Part shown: positions 28,474 through 35,686 of the stretch, piece after piece
Numbering within the stretch: the first letter of the stretch is position 1
How the letters are laid out: each line of letters starts with the position of its first letter
Source: SG8-30 sp963715485
GTDB lineage: Bacteria > Pseudomonadota > Gammaproteobacteria > Steroidobacterales > Steroidobacteraceae
NCBI GenBank assembly: GCA_963715485.1
Contig: OY970244.1
Coordinates: 868,001 to 932,000, forward strand
Reading direction: 5' to 3'
DNA length: 64,000 nucleotides
Program-made: the position numbers and the translations under genes
Notes under the pieces: model-generated
The model's database searches: none
What the model saw: only the letters and a program-made list of their open reading frames with translations
What the model was told of the DNA's origin: nothing

Positions 28474-28626
28474 CTGGTCGCGGCGTCGCAAACTGGTGCC
28501 TCGAATACAATGGGTGTGCCGGGACTGGGCGAACTCCGGGACCAGGGCATATCGTCTTTGCAGATGCGAGCGCATCCGTGCATCGTGTTTCGGCGGGCTG
28601 CAAGCAGCAATTGGACGCGACCTCCG

Positions 28627-29502
28627 ATGGTGATGACTTCGACTAGAGTACGGTTGGCAATCTACGGCTCCGTCGTGGGACTGGCCTTCAGTTCTTCGGC
28701 GGTTGCGGGCGAGTACGACAAGTTTGCGGACAAGTGGCATATCCACCTGGGGGTATTCTGGGCAACCGTCAACTCCAGCATCGGCATCAACGGGGAAGTG
28801 TTGCCGCCGGCGCCACCGGTAGATGTCGAGGGCGTGCTGGGCGTTGCGCGCAGCAAAGCCGTCCCCTGGGGCGGTATCGCCTGGCGTTTTGCGGCGCATC
28901 ACTCCGTCGAAGCGGAGTTTTTCAGCCTCACGCGCAAAGCCGAAAAGACTGACCTGTACGATCCGCCACTGCAAATCGGCGATACGATCCTGGAGAGCGG
29001 AACCGTCGCAACGAGCTATGGGACCGACGTTTATCGCCTGACCTACGGATTCTCCGTGCACCGTACCGAAAGGTCGGAGCTGCAGCTGAAAGCCGGTCTG
29101 CACCTAGCGGACCTGTCGGCCGGCTTTTCGCTTGCCGGTGCCATTTGCGATCCGACGACCGACCCTGCGACCCCGCCGGGTTGCCCGCAGATTGGCGGAA
29201 AGACAGAGTCTGAGGAAGTCAGTGCGCCGTTGCCGCATATTGGTATTTCCTACACCTATGCATTCGCTCCCAACTGGTCATTACATGCTGCAGGAATGGG
29301 ATTCGCGCTTGAAGTCAATGATATCGATGGCAGCATACTCGAGGCAGATGCCGACGTTATCTGGCAACCCCTGAGGAACTTCGGTATTGGTGCCGGCTAC
29401 CGGTATTTCAGGGTCGATGTCGATTCGGGCACCTCGAATCTGAACGGGGCCCTTGACTTTGAATACCACGGACCGACCTTGTATCTGAGGGCAACATTCT
29501 AG
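28627..29502 (+). CDS. Outer-membrane beta-barrel protein, OmpW/OmpA-like
   Basis: From ATG 28627 (291 residues) the product begins with a signal peptide (VRLAIYGSVVGLAFSSSAVAG). Alternating strands follow (WHIHLGVFWATV, GGIAWRFAAHHSVEAEFF, VYRLTYGFSVHR, FGIGAGYRYFRVDV) and end in LYLRATF. The in-frame ATG at 28510 would add 39 polar residues that spoil the signal peptide, so the later start is chosen. An extracellular-loop Cys pair (CDPTTDPATPPGC) is present. It could be a lipid A or porin-like barrel; no specific family is certain. Confidence 0.7.
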   Translation: MVMTSTRVRLAIYGSVVGLAFSSSAVAGEYDKFADKWHIHLGVFWATVNSSIGINGEVLPPAPPVDVEGVLGVARSKAVPWGGIAWRFAAHHSVEAEFFSLTRKAEKTDLYDPPLQIGDTILESGTVATSYGTDVYRLTYGFSVHRTERSELQLKAGLHLADLSAGFSLAGAICDPTTDPATPPGCPQIGGKTESEEVSAPLPHIGISYTYAFAPNWSLHAAGMGFALEVNDIDGSILEADADVIWQPLRNFGIGAGYRYFRVDVDSGTSNLNGALDFEYHGPTLYLRATF

Positions 29503-29984
29503 GCGTACGATCCAGACGCGGCCGGGTAGCGGAGGCTTTCGGCGCATTGTGGGAGAGTTACGTTGACACAATTACGTTTCGAGGCATGTAGCGCGTGATC
29601 TGGTTGGTTTTGCACATTGTCATCGTGGGCGCCCTGCTCGTTGACGCATTGCTGCGTCCCTTTCGCCAGCCGTCCGCCGCGGACGATGCGCTCCGGAAGG
29701 TGCCGGACAGGTACGCGGCTTTGTTCCGGCACGGTCATTCTGTAAACGGCTTCGATCCTGTCGGTGGCAACCGCGGGCAGTTTGACCATCTCCTAAGTCA
29801 TCTATCGCAGTCCTGCCTTGCGGACTACCGTCATCGGCCGGCATGGGGGAAGCCCCTGCCGGCGCGTTCCGGGGGGGGAAGCAGCGCCCGGATCGGGCAC
29901 AATGCCGGCCCTGGCGTGTCATGAAACCCGACCGTTTCTGCCGGGTCGAACGGGCCCTGGCAGGTAACATGGAGCGAGCACCCG
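29503..29984 (+). other. Intergenic region with TTGACA box and strong hairpin
   Basis: About 480 bases without a supported gene. A perfect TTGACA lies at 29563-29568 with only a weak -10 (ATGTAG) 17 bases on. A GTG frame at 29595 (109 codons) starts with a hydrophobic helix (MIWLVLHIVIVGALLVDALL) but then loses protein-like character. A GC-rich hairpin lies at 29837-29863 (GCCGGCA with TGCCGGC, inner GGGG/CCCC). Confidence 0.45.
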
Positions 29985-30704
29985 ATGGGCAGGAAGAACA
30001 GGAAGAACCCGGCGATTGCAGCGCCGCAGGCGCCCGGCGCACCTGGAACGGCGAGGTCCTCCCGCCGTACGGCCGTGGCCATCGGCGTCGTCGTGGCGCT
30101 GGTCCTCGCCGCACTCGTGGCGATCCTGCTGTACTCCCAGGGACCCTCCTCGACTTCCGGGAATGCCGAGTGGACGGCGGCCCTGGCCAGCCAGGATGCC
30201 CCGACGCTCGGTCACCCCCAAGCACGGGTCCACGTCGTTGAGTTCCTGGATCCCGCCTGCGAAACCTGTGCCCTCTTCTTCCCGATCGTGAAACAGATGA
30301 TGGCCGAGAACCCGGACAGGATCCGCCTGTCGGTTCGCCACCTCGCCTTCCATGACGGCTCGGAGTTCGTGGTCAGGATGCTCGAGGCCAGCCGCAGGCA
30401 GGACAAGTACTGGCAGACGCTCGAGACACTGTTGGCCACGCAGTCGCGCTGGGCGATCAACCACAGCGTCCGGCCGGAACTGGCGATGCAGGCCGTCGCC
30501 GGCGTCGGCCTGGACACCGGACAGCTGATGGCGGACATGCGCTCGCCTGCGATCGAGGAGCGCATCCGTCGCGACCGGATGGACGCGATGACGGTCAAGG
30601 TCACCGCGACACCGGAGTACTACGTGAACGGGCGCTCGCTGCCGAGTTTCGGCGAGCAGCCGTTGCGTGCGCTGATCCGCGAGGAGTTGCGGAAGGCGTA
30701 CTGA
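29985..30704 (+). CDS. Membrane-anchored DsbA/DsbG-like thioredoxin-fold protein
   Basis: A 239-residue protein with a basic N-terminus, one transmembrane helix (about 30-50) and a periplasmic thioredoxin-fold domain. The active site is CETC (Cys92, Cys95) and the cis-Pro loop is TATPEYYVNG. This is the DsbA-like family that handles disulfides in exported proteins; redox direction cannot be told. Similar proteins are often paired with DsbB/VKOR partners, but none is visible here. A GC-rich hairpin follows the stop. Confidence 0.87.
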   Translation: MGRKNRKNPAIAAPQAPGAPGTARSSRRTAVAIGVVVALVLAALVAILLYSQGPSSTSGNAEWTAALASQDAPTLGHPQARVHVVEFLDPACETCALFFPIVKQMMAENPDRIRLSVRHLAFHDGSEFVVRMLEASRRQDKYWQTLETLLATQSRWAINHSVRPELAMQAVAGVGLDTGQLMADMRSPAIEERIRRDRMDAMTVKVTATPEYYVNGRSLPSFGEQPLRALIREELRKAY

Positions 30705-30726
30705 GGGCCCGGCCCTGACCGGGCCT
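30705..30726 (+). terminator. GC-rich hairpin after thioredoxin-fold gene
   Basis: Seven-pair stem GGCCCGG (30706-30712) with CCGGGCC (30719-30725) and a six-base loop, starting two bases after the TGA. There is no T-tract, so it may be a weak terminator or mRNA-end stabiliser. Confidence 0.45.
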
Positions 30727-30867
30727 GCGTGCGATACCTACGGGTCGGGCGCCGCCGTGTACGCGGTATCGCGTAAGGACCGGCACCGGCAGCGCGCGTA
30801 AGATCTGCGCCGAGACCGGTGAACCGGTCGCCTGCCCCCCGCTTCTTCCACTTCGCGGTAAACGATC

Positions 30868-31740
30868 ATGAACACTCGCTTGCGGTTGTCCTGCAGCCTG
30901 GCGGTCCTGTCGGTCGGCCTGGCACTGGCCGGTTGCGGAGGCGGCAGCGGCACCGCACCTGACGGCACGAGTCCGACGAATCCGCCCGCCGCGACGACGG
31001 CGACGACCCCCGGCCTGTGGAAGGGCGCCATCACCTCGACCGCTACCGGACAGACCTCCCATGTGGTCGCGCTGACCGGACACGACGGACACAGCGTCTG
31101 GATGACCACCGACGGGCGCGTCTGGAGCGGCCAGGTCCCATCACACGGCGATCACTTCAATGCCGAGTTCGCGGGCCACATGTATGAAGGCGCGCACTTT
31201 CCGGACGGAACCAACCACGGCACGACCGCGATGATGGTGGACCACCATACGGTCGGCGCGACGAACGGCAGGTACGCCGGCTGCGGCGATGCAGGCGCAT
31301 TCGACATGACGCTCAGCCCGATGTGGGACCGGCACGCATCACTGGCGACGGCGGCAGGCGTCTACACGCGCAGCACCTCGAACGGCTATTCGATGACCAT
31401 GACAATCAGCGCCAACGGACAGATGATGGGCAGCGACACGCGCGGCTGCGTCATTCAGGGCACGGTCGGCACACCCGACGCAAACCACAACCTGTACGGC
31501 ATCGACGCGACCGTCAGTTCCTGCGGGTCGCTCGATGGCCATTACCAGGGCATGGGTACGCTGGTCGACGCAACCGCCATGCAGGACTGGATGACCGCCA
31601 TGCACCCGCTCGAACACGGCGGCCCCACGCATGGCGGACACATGATGGGGCACAACACCCTGCCGTCAGGCCAGAACAATCTGTTCATGTTCTCGATGGC
31701 GAACGGCCAGAACGGCATGATGGACGCGCTGGCGCGCTAG
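30868..31740 (+). CDS. His/Met-rich lipoprotein of unknown function
   Basis: A 290-residue protein with a lipoprotein signal (LALAGC, lipidated Cys23), a Gly/Ser/Thr/Pro linker to residue ~48 and a beta-rich body. His and Met are dense throughout (GHDGHSVWM, HGDHFN, HMYEGAHFPDGTNHG, MMVDHHTV, GGPTHGGHMMGHN), which suggests copper or other soft-metal binding; that is inference from composition. Two Cys pairs (GRYAGCGDAG; RGCVIQ and SSCGS) may form disulfides. I recognise no family. The upstream thioredoxin-fold gene could serve its disulfides, though it lies 163 bases away beyond a hairpin. Confidence 0.6.
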   Translation: MNTRLRLSCSLAVLSVGLALAGCGGGSGTAPDGTSPTNPPAATTATTPGLWKGAITSTATGQTSHVVALTGHDGHSVWMTTDGRVWSGQVPSHGDHFNAEFAGHMYEGAHFPDGTNHGTTAMMVDHHTVGATNGRYAGCGDAGAFDMTLSPMWDRHASLATAAGVYTRSTSNGYSMTMTISANGQMMGSDTRGCVIQGTVGTPDANHNLYGIDATVSSCGSLDGHYQGMGTLVDATAMQDWMTAMHPLEHGGPTHGGHMMGHNTLPSGQNNLFMFSMANGQNGMMDALAR

Positions 31741-31972
31741 GACAGCCAGACCTGGCGACCACGCCAGCCGGCCCTGCCAGCGCCAGCAACGGCACCAGCC
31801 AGCTGGCGATCCGCAGCCCGACCAGCAAGCGGCGGAAGAAGCGCCGGAGAGCGACCGGCTTGCCGGCGGCCGCCCGCACCCAGAATCTCATGTCCGGGTA
31901 GCGCAGCATCGCGACCTGCATGTGATAGCACGGGTCGTAGCCCAGCAGCCCGCGCTCCAGCGGTATCTCCAT
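31685..31972 (-). pseudogene. Fragment resembling sulfotransferase N-terminal region
   Basis: A 95-codon reverse frame reads LLGYDPCYHMQVAMLRYPDMRFWVRAAAGKPV, reminiscent of the conserved LGxGPCYHM...FW.AA.GKPV segment of a bacterial sulfotransferase family. The GRTGT phosphosulfate-binding start should precede it, but only unrelated sequence is found upstream. The 3' part becomes low-complexity and overlaps the end of the lipoprotein gene. It could be a remnant or a chance resemblance. The rest of the 31741-32167 gap shows nothing clear. Confidence 0.3.
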
Positions 31973-32167
31973 CGACTATTGACAGCAAGACGTTTTGCAC
32001 CCACAAAGCCCAGATTAGCCGAACTTGATTCCTGCTTCTCCTGACCCATCGGGGGTCGGCATGGTCATAGGATCCGTACCCGGCCGGGGACTTGGCAGGG
32101 TGGAAGTGGAGCTGTAATCAACGAAACTCCCGTCGGGACACCTGTCAATCGCCAGGGGAAATGCGGA

Positions 32168-33025
32168 ATGCCATCGATGACTGAATCTCCGAAACCTGCC
32201 ATCGTTCGCCGCGGTTTCGTAGACGTGCCGTTCGGGCAGGTTCACTACCGAAGCGTTGCCGGAAGCGAGCGGTCGCTGGTGATGCTGCATGCATCACCCG
32301 GTAGTTCGCGTCAGCTCGTGCCACTCATGGAGCAGTTGGCCGGCGTGCGCGCGCTCGTCGCGCCGGACACCGCCGGCTTCGGCGACAGCGCAGCGCACCC
32401 GCTAGCGGCTCCCTCCGTGTCCGATTTCGCACTGACCACGCTGCAGGCGCTCGACGCGATGGGACTCGAGAGTTTCGATCTCTACGGATCGCACACTGGG
32501 GCATGCATCGCCGCGGAATTGGCGATTGTCGCGCCCGAGCGTATTCACTGCGTCGTGCTCGACGGCGTCGGTCTGTTCGAAGGCGAATTCCTACAAAGCC
32601 TGCTTGCCAACTACGCGCCTCCCTTCACGCCCGACCTCGAGGGAGCGTACCTCATCCGGGCCTTCCAGTTCTGTCGCGACCAGTCGACATTCTGGCCCTG
32701 GTTCAATCGAACACGCGCCGGGAGGCGCGACAGCGGCTTGCTCCCGGCGGAGCGGCTGCACGCATGGGTGGTCGAGGTGCTCAAGGCATGCGAAACATAT
32801 CAACTGGGCTACCACGCTGCCTTCACCTGGAAGGTCAAGGAGCGGCTGCCGCTGGTCACCGTTCCGGCACTGATGATCGCTGCACAAGACGATCCGCTGG
32901 CCCGCGACACACGGGCACTGGCTCCACTGCTCCGCCGCGGTCGTTTCGCGCAGCTGCCACACAGCTCGGATGATCATTTCATCAGGGCCCGCAGGGCAGA
33001 AATTCTCGATTTCGTGAGCGACTGA
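32168..33025 (+). CDS. Alpha/beta-hydrolase fold protein with His in nucleophile position
   Basis: A 285-residue alpha/beta hydrolase: an oxyanion-side segment LHASPGSSRQL (HxSPG type), APDTAGFGDS (the usual DxxGxGxS turn), then the nucleophile elbow LYGSHTGACIAAEL. In the G-x-Nu-x-G pattern the nucleophile slot is His109, not Ser. An Asp-bearing strand (MIAAQDDPLA) and a C-terminal His (HSSDDHFI) are in the expected order. Known relatives with G-x-H-T-G elbows exist, but their chemistry is not clear to me; it could be non-hydrolytic. It is flanked by ~400-base gaps, so it appears to stand alone. Confidence 0.82.
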   Translation: MPSMTESPKPAIVRRGFVDVPFGQVHYRSVAGSERSLVMLHASPGSSRQLVPLMEQLAGVRALVAPDTAGFGDSAAHPLAAPSVSDFALTTLQALDAMGLESFDLYGSHTGACIAAELAIVAPERIHCVVLDGVGLFEGEFLQSLLANYAPPFTPDLEGAYLIRAFQFCRDQSTFWPWFNRTRAGRRDSGLLPAERLHAWVVEVLKACETYQLGYHAAFTWKVKERLPLVTVPALMIAAQDDPLARDTRALAPLLRRGRFAQLPHSSDDHFIRARRAEILDFVSD

Positions 33026-33340
33026 GACATTCGGCAAGGTTGCACAAGCCCCTCGTTGCGCGTTGTGCTTTCCGGCACGGGGCTCAGGTCCGGTCTTCGC
33101 CCTGGGCAAGGCTGCTGCTGACACCGTGACGATGCGGGTCTTGGAACGCGTCACAAGACTTGCCAGTGAAGTCCGGTCAGAGCCGAGGCGAGAGCGACAC
33201 GCGGGCCGGGCCTCTGCTGAAGACGCGCCTTCCCCGACGAACGGATGTGATTGCCGATGACATGGGTTGCGGCGCCGGGAAACGCTGTCGAAAGGCGCCC
33301 GGCCCACTCCCGGGCCTGCCGTGGGCTAACGATAGGGTAA
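33026..33340 (+). other. Non-coding gap upstream of ahpC control region
   Basis: About 315 GC-rich bases with no family-like open frame, no tRNA and no clear terminator. I see nothing specific before the OxyR-type site that begins at 33341. Confidence 0.5.
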
Positions 33341-33406
33341 ATAGGCCCCGACTATGGTCGTGATATGAACAATCGATTTCCTCTATTGATTGCCGGGGCC
33401 TATTCT
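33341..33406 (+). promoter_or_regulatory. OxyR-type binding site and promoter of ahpCF
   Basis: Four half-site blocks with exact seven-base spacing: ATAG (33341-33344), CTAT (33352-33355), ATAT (33363-33366) and CGAT (33374-33377). The known OxyR consensus is ATAG-N7-CTAT-N7-ATAG-N7-CTAT, so 14 of 16 bases match. The likely -10 TATTCT is at 33401-33406, which puts the -35 region (about 33378-33384) directly next to the last half-site, the usual OxyR activation geometry. The start of transcription would be about 30 bases before the ahpC ATG. Confidence 0.8.
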
Positions 33407-33442
33407 GTGGTTCCTGACCCAACCACTGACGAGGATTTCCCC

Positions 33443-34006
33443 ATGTCCCTGATCAATACCGAGATCAAGCCGTTCAAGGCCACTGCATTTCATCACGGCA
33501 AGTTCATCGACATCACCGAGGCCAGCATCAAGGGCGAGTGGTCGGTGTTCTTCTTCTACCCGGCCGACTTTACCTTCGTCTGCCCGACCGAGCTGGGCGA
33601 CCTGGCCGACAACTATGGCGAGTTCCAGAAGCTTGGCGTGGAGATCTATGGCGTGTCGACAGACACCCACTTCACGCACAAGGCCTGGCACGACACGTCG
33701 GACACCATCCGCAAGATCCAGTACCCGCTGATTGGTGATCCGAACCACGTCATCTCGCGGAATTTCGAGGTGCTGATCGAGGACGCCGGTCTTGCCGATC
33801 GCGGCACCTTCGTCATGGACCCGGAAGGCCGGATCCAGATCGTGGAGATCACTGCTGGTGGCATCGGTCGCGATGCCGGCGAGCTGCTGCGCAAGATCAA
33901 GGCCGCCCAGTACGTGGCCGCACACCCGGGCGAAGTCTGCCCGGCCAAGTGGAAGGAAGGCGAGAAGACCCTCGCTCCTTCGCTGGAACTGGTCGGCAAG
34001 ATCTAG
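33443..34006 (+). CDS. ahpC: AhpC peroxiredoxin (alkyl hydroperoxide reductase subunit C)
   Basis: A 187-residue typical 2-Cys peroxiredoxin, exactly the length of enterobacterial AhpC. The peroxidatic Cys47 is in FYPADFTFVCPTE and the resolving Cys is in HPGEVCPAKW near the C-terminus. The C-terminal YF-type helix (GEKTLAPSLELVGKI) ends with the usual VGKI. ATG 33443 has GAGGA eight bases upstream; the longer frame from 33365 would start inside the promoter. The enzyme reduces hydrogen and organic peroxides and is re-reduced by AhpF, encoded next. OxyR control is indicated by the site upstream. Confidence 0.97.
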   Translation: MSLINTEIKPFKATAFHHGKFIDITEASIKGEWSVFFFYPADFTFVCPTELGDLADNYGEFQKLGVEIYGVSTDTHFTHKAWHDTSDTIRKIQYPLIGDPNHVISRNFEVLIEDAGLADRGTFVMDPEGRIQIVEITAGGIGRDAGELLRKIKAAQYVAAHPGEVCPAKWKEGEKTLAPSLELVGKI

Positions 34007-34024
34007 TTTCTTTCATCGCTCCGT

Positions 34025-34050
34025 ATCGTCGCCTCGCGCGAGGCGGCGAT
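34025..34050 (+). promoter_or_regulatory. Intercistronic hairpin between ahpC and ahpF
   Basis: An 11-pair stem (34025-34035 with 34040-34050, one T-G wobble) with loop GCGC, 19 bases after the ahpC stop and 26 bases before the GGAGG of ahpF. No T-tract follows. It could partly terminate or stabilise the ahpC message, giving more AhpC than AhpF. Confidence 0.5.
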
Positions 34051-34086
34051 GCGGGGTCTCGTCTCACACCCCGCCGGAGGCTCGCC

Positions 34087-35679
34087 ATGCTCGATGCCAA
34101 CCTCAAGATCCAGCTCAAGACCTATCTCGAACGACTGGTCATGCCGATCGAGCTGGCCGCCTCGCTCGACGACAGCGCGAAATCGCGCGAGCTGTCCGGG
34201 CTGCTTGACGAGATCGCCGAGCTTTCGGACATGATCACGGTCGCGCGCCGTGACGATGATGTGCGCCGGCCCTCGTTCGCCATCAATCGCGTGGGAACCG
34301 ATATCTGCGTCCGTTTTGCCGGTATCCCCTTGGGCCATGAATTCACGTCGCTCGTGCTGGCCCTGCTGCAGGTGGGCGGCCATCCGCCCAAGGTCGAAGC
34401 GGAGGTGATCGAGCAGGTTCAGCAGCTGGATGGCGACTTCCACTTCGAGACCTACTTTTCATTGTCGTGCCAGAACTGTCCCGACGTGGTCCAGGCGCTG
34501 AACCTGATGAGCGTGGTCAACCCGCGCATTCGGCATGTGGCCATCGACGGCGCGCTATTCCAGGATGAGGTCGACGCGCGCCAGGTCATGGCGGTGCCGA
34601 GCGTGTATCTCAATGGCGAGCTGTTCGACCAGGGACGCATGGAGCTTGCGCAGATCATTGCAAAGCTCGATTCCGGCGCGGCAGCGCGCGAGGCCGCGAA
34701 GATCGCGGGCAAAGACGCCTTCGACCTGCTGGTCATCGGCGGTGGCCCGGCCGGCTCGGCCGCGGCGATCTACGCCGCGCGCAAAGGCATCCGTACCGGC
34801 ATTGCCGCCGAGCGCTTTGGCGGCCAGGTGCTCGACACGATGGGTATAGAGAATTTCATCTCGGTCAAGGAGACCGAGGGGCCGAAGCTCGTCGCCGCGC
34901 TGGAACAACACGTGAGCGGGTACGACGTCGACGTCATGAACCTGCAGCGTGCCGAGAAGCTGATTCCCGCGACCGAGCCGGGCGGGATGATCGAGGTGCA
35001 GCTGGCCAGCGGAGCCAGCCTGACGTCACGCTCGATCGTCATTTCGACGGGCGCGCGCTGGCGCTCGATGAACGTCCCCGGCGAGGATGAGTACCGCAAC
35101 CACGGCGTGGCCTATTGCCCACACTGTGACGGCCCGCTGTACAAGGGCAAGCGGGTCGCCGTGATCGGTGGTGGCAATTCCGGTGTCGAGGCGGCGATCG
35201 ACCTCGCGGGTATTGTCAGCCAGGTGACGCTGATCGAATTCGACGCACGGCTGCGTGCCGACGAAGTGCTGCAGCGCAAGCTCCGGAGCCTGCCGAACGT
35301 CAGCGTGCTGGTGAACGCCCAGACGACCGAGGTCCTGGGCGACGGCCAGAAGGTCGTGGGCCTCGCCTGGCGGGACCGCGGTACTGGCGATACGCACCGG
35401 CTCGAGCTGGAGGGCATCTTCGTGCAGATCGGCCTGCTGCCAAATACCGAGTGGCTGAAGGGCACGCTGGCACTGTCGCCGCGCGGCGAGATCATCATCG
35501 ATGAGCGCGGACAAACCTCGTTGCCTGGCGTGTTCGCCGCCGGCGATGCGACTACGGTGCCGTTCAAGCAGATCATCATCGCGATGGGCGCGGGTTCGAC
35601 GGCCGCGCTGGCAGCCTTCGACCACCTCGTCCGCAGCAGCGCGCCGGCCGAGGCGCCGCCGGTTGGAGTCGCGGCCTAG
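34087..35679 (+). CDS. ahpF: AhpF, NADH-dependent peroxiredoxin reductase
   Basis: A 530-residue flavoprotein. The N-terminal double thioredoxin-fold domain (1-200) holds SCQNC (CxxC near residue 129). The thioredoxin-reductase-like part follows: FAD motif DLLVIGGGPAGSAAAIYAAR, redox centre CPHCDG, NAD-binding RVAVIGGGNSGVEAAID and the C-terminal FAGDATTVPFKQIIIAMGAG. It transfers electrons from NADH through FAD and two disulfides to AhpC. GGAGG at 34076-34080 fixes ATG 34087. It is the second gene of the ahpCF unit. The family's usual CHNC is CQNC here. Confidence 0.97.
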   Translation: MLDANLKIQLKTYLERLVMPIELAASLDDSAKSRELSGLLDEIAELSDMITVARRDDDVRRPSFAINRVGTDICVRFAGIPLGHEFTSLVLALLQVGGHPPKVEAEVIEQVQQLDGDFHFETYFSLSCQNCPDVVQALNLMSVVNPRIRHVAIDGALFQDEVDARQVMAVPSVYLNGELFDQGRMELAQIIAKLDSGAAAREAAKIAGKDAFDLLVIGGGPAGSAAAIYAARKGIRTGIAAERFGGQVLDTMGIENFISVKETEGPKLVAALEQHVSGYDVDVMNLQRAEKLIPATEPGGMIEVQLASGASLTSRSIVISTGARWRSMNVPGEDEYRNHGVAYCPHCDGPLYKGKRVAVIGGGNSGVEAAIDLAGIVSQVTLIEFDARLRADEVLQRKLRSLPNVSVLVNAQTTEVLGDGQKVVGLAWRDRGTGDTHRLELEGIFVQIGLLPNTEWLKGTLALSPRGEIIIDERGQTSLPGVFAAGDATTVPFKQIIIAMGAGSTAALAAFDHLVRSSAPAEAPPVGVAA

Positions 35680-35686
35680 CGCCGGC

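Noticed and set aside
29595..29924. A 109-codon gene starting at GTG 29595
   Set aside because: Only the first 20 residues look protein-like; the rest is low-information and has no ribosome-binding site or family signal.
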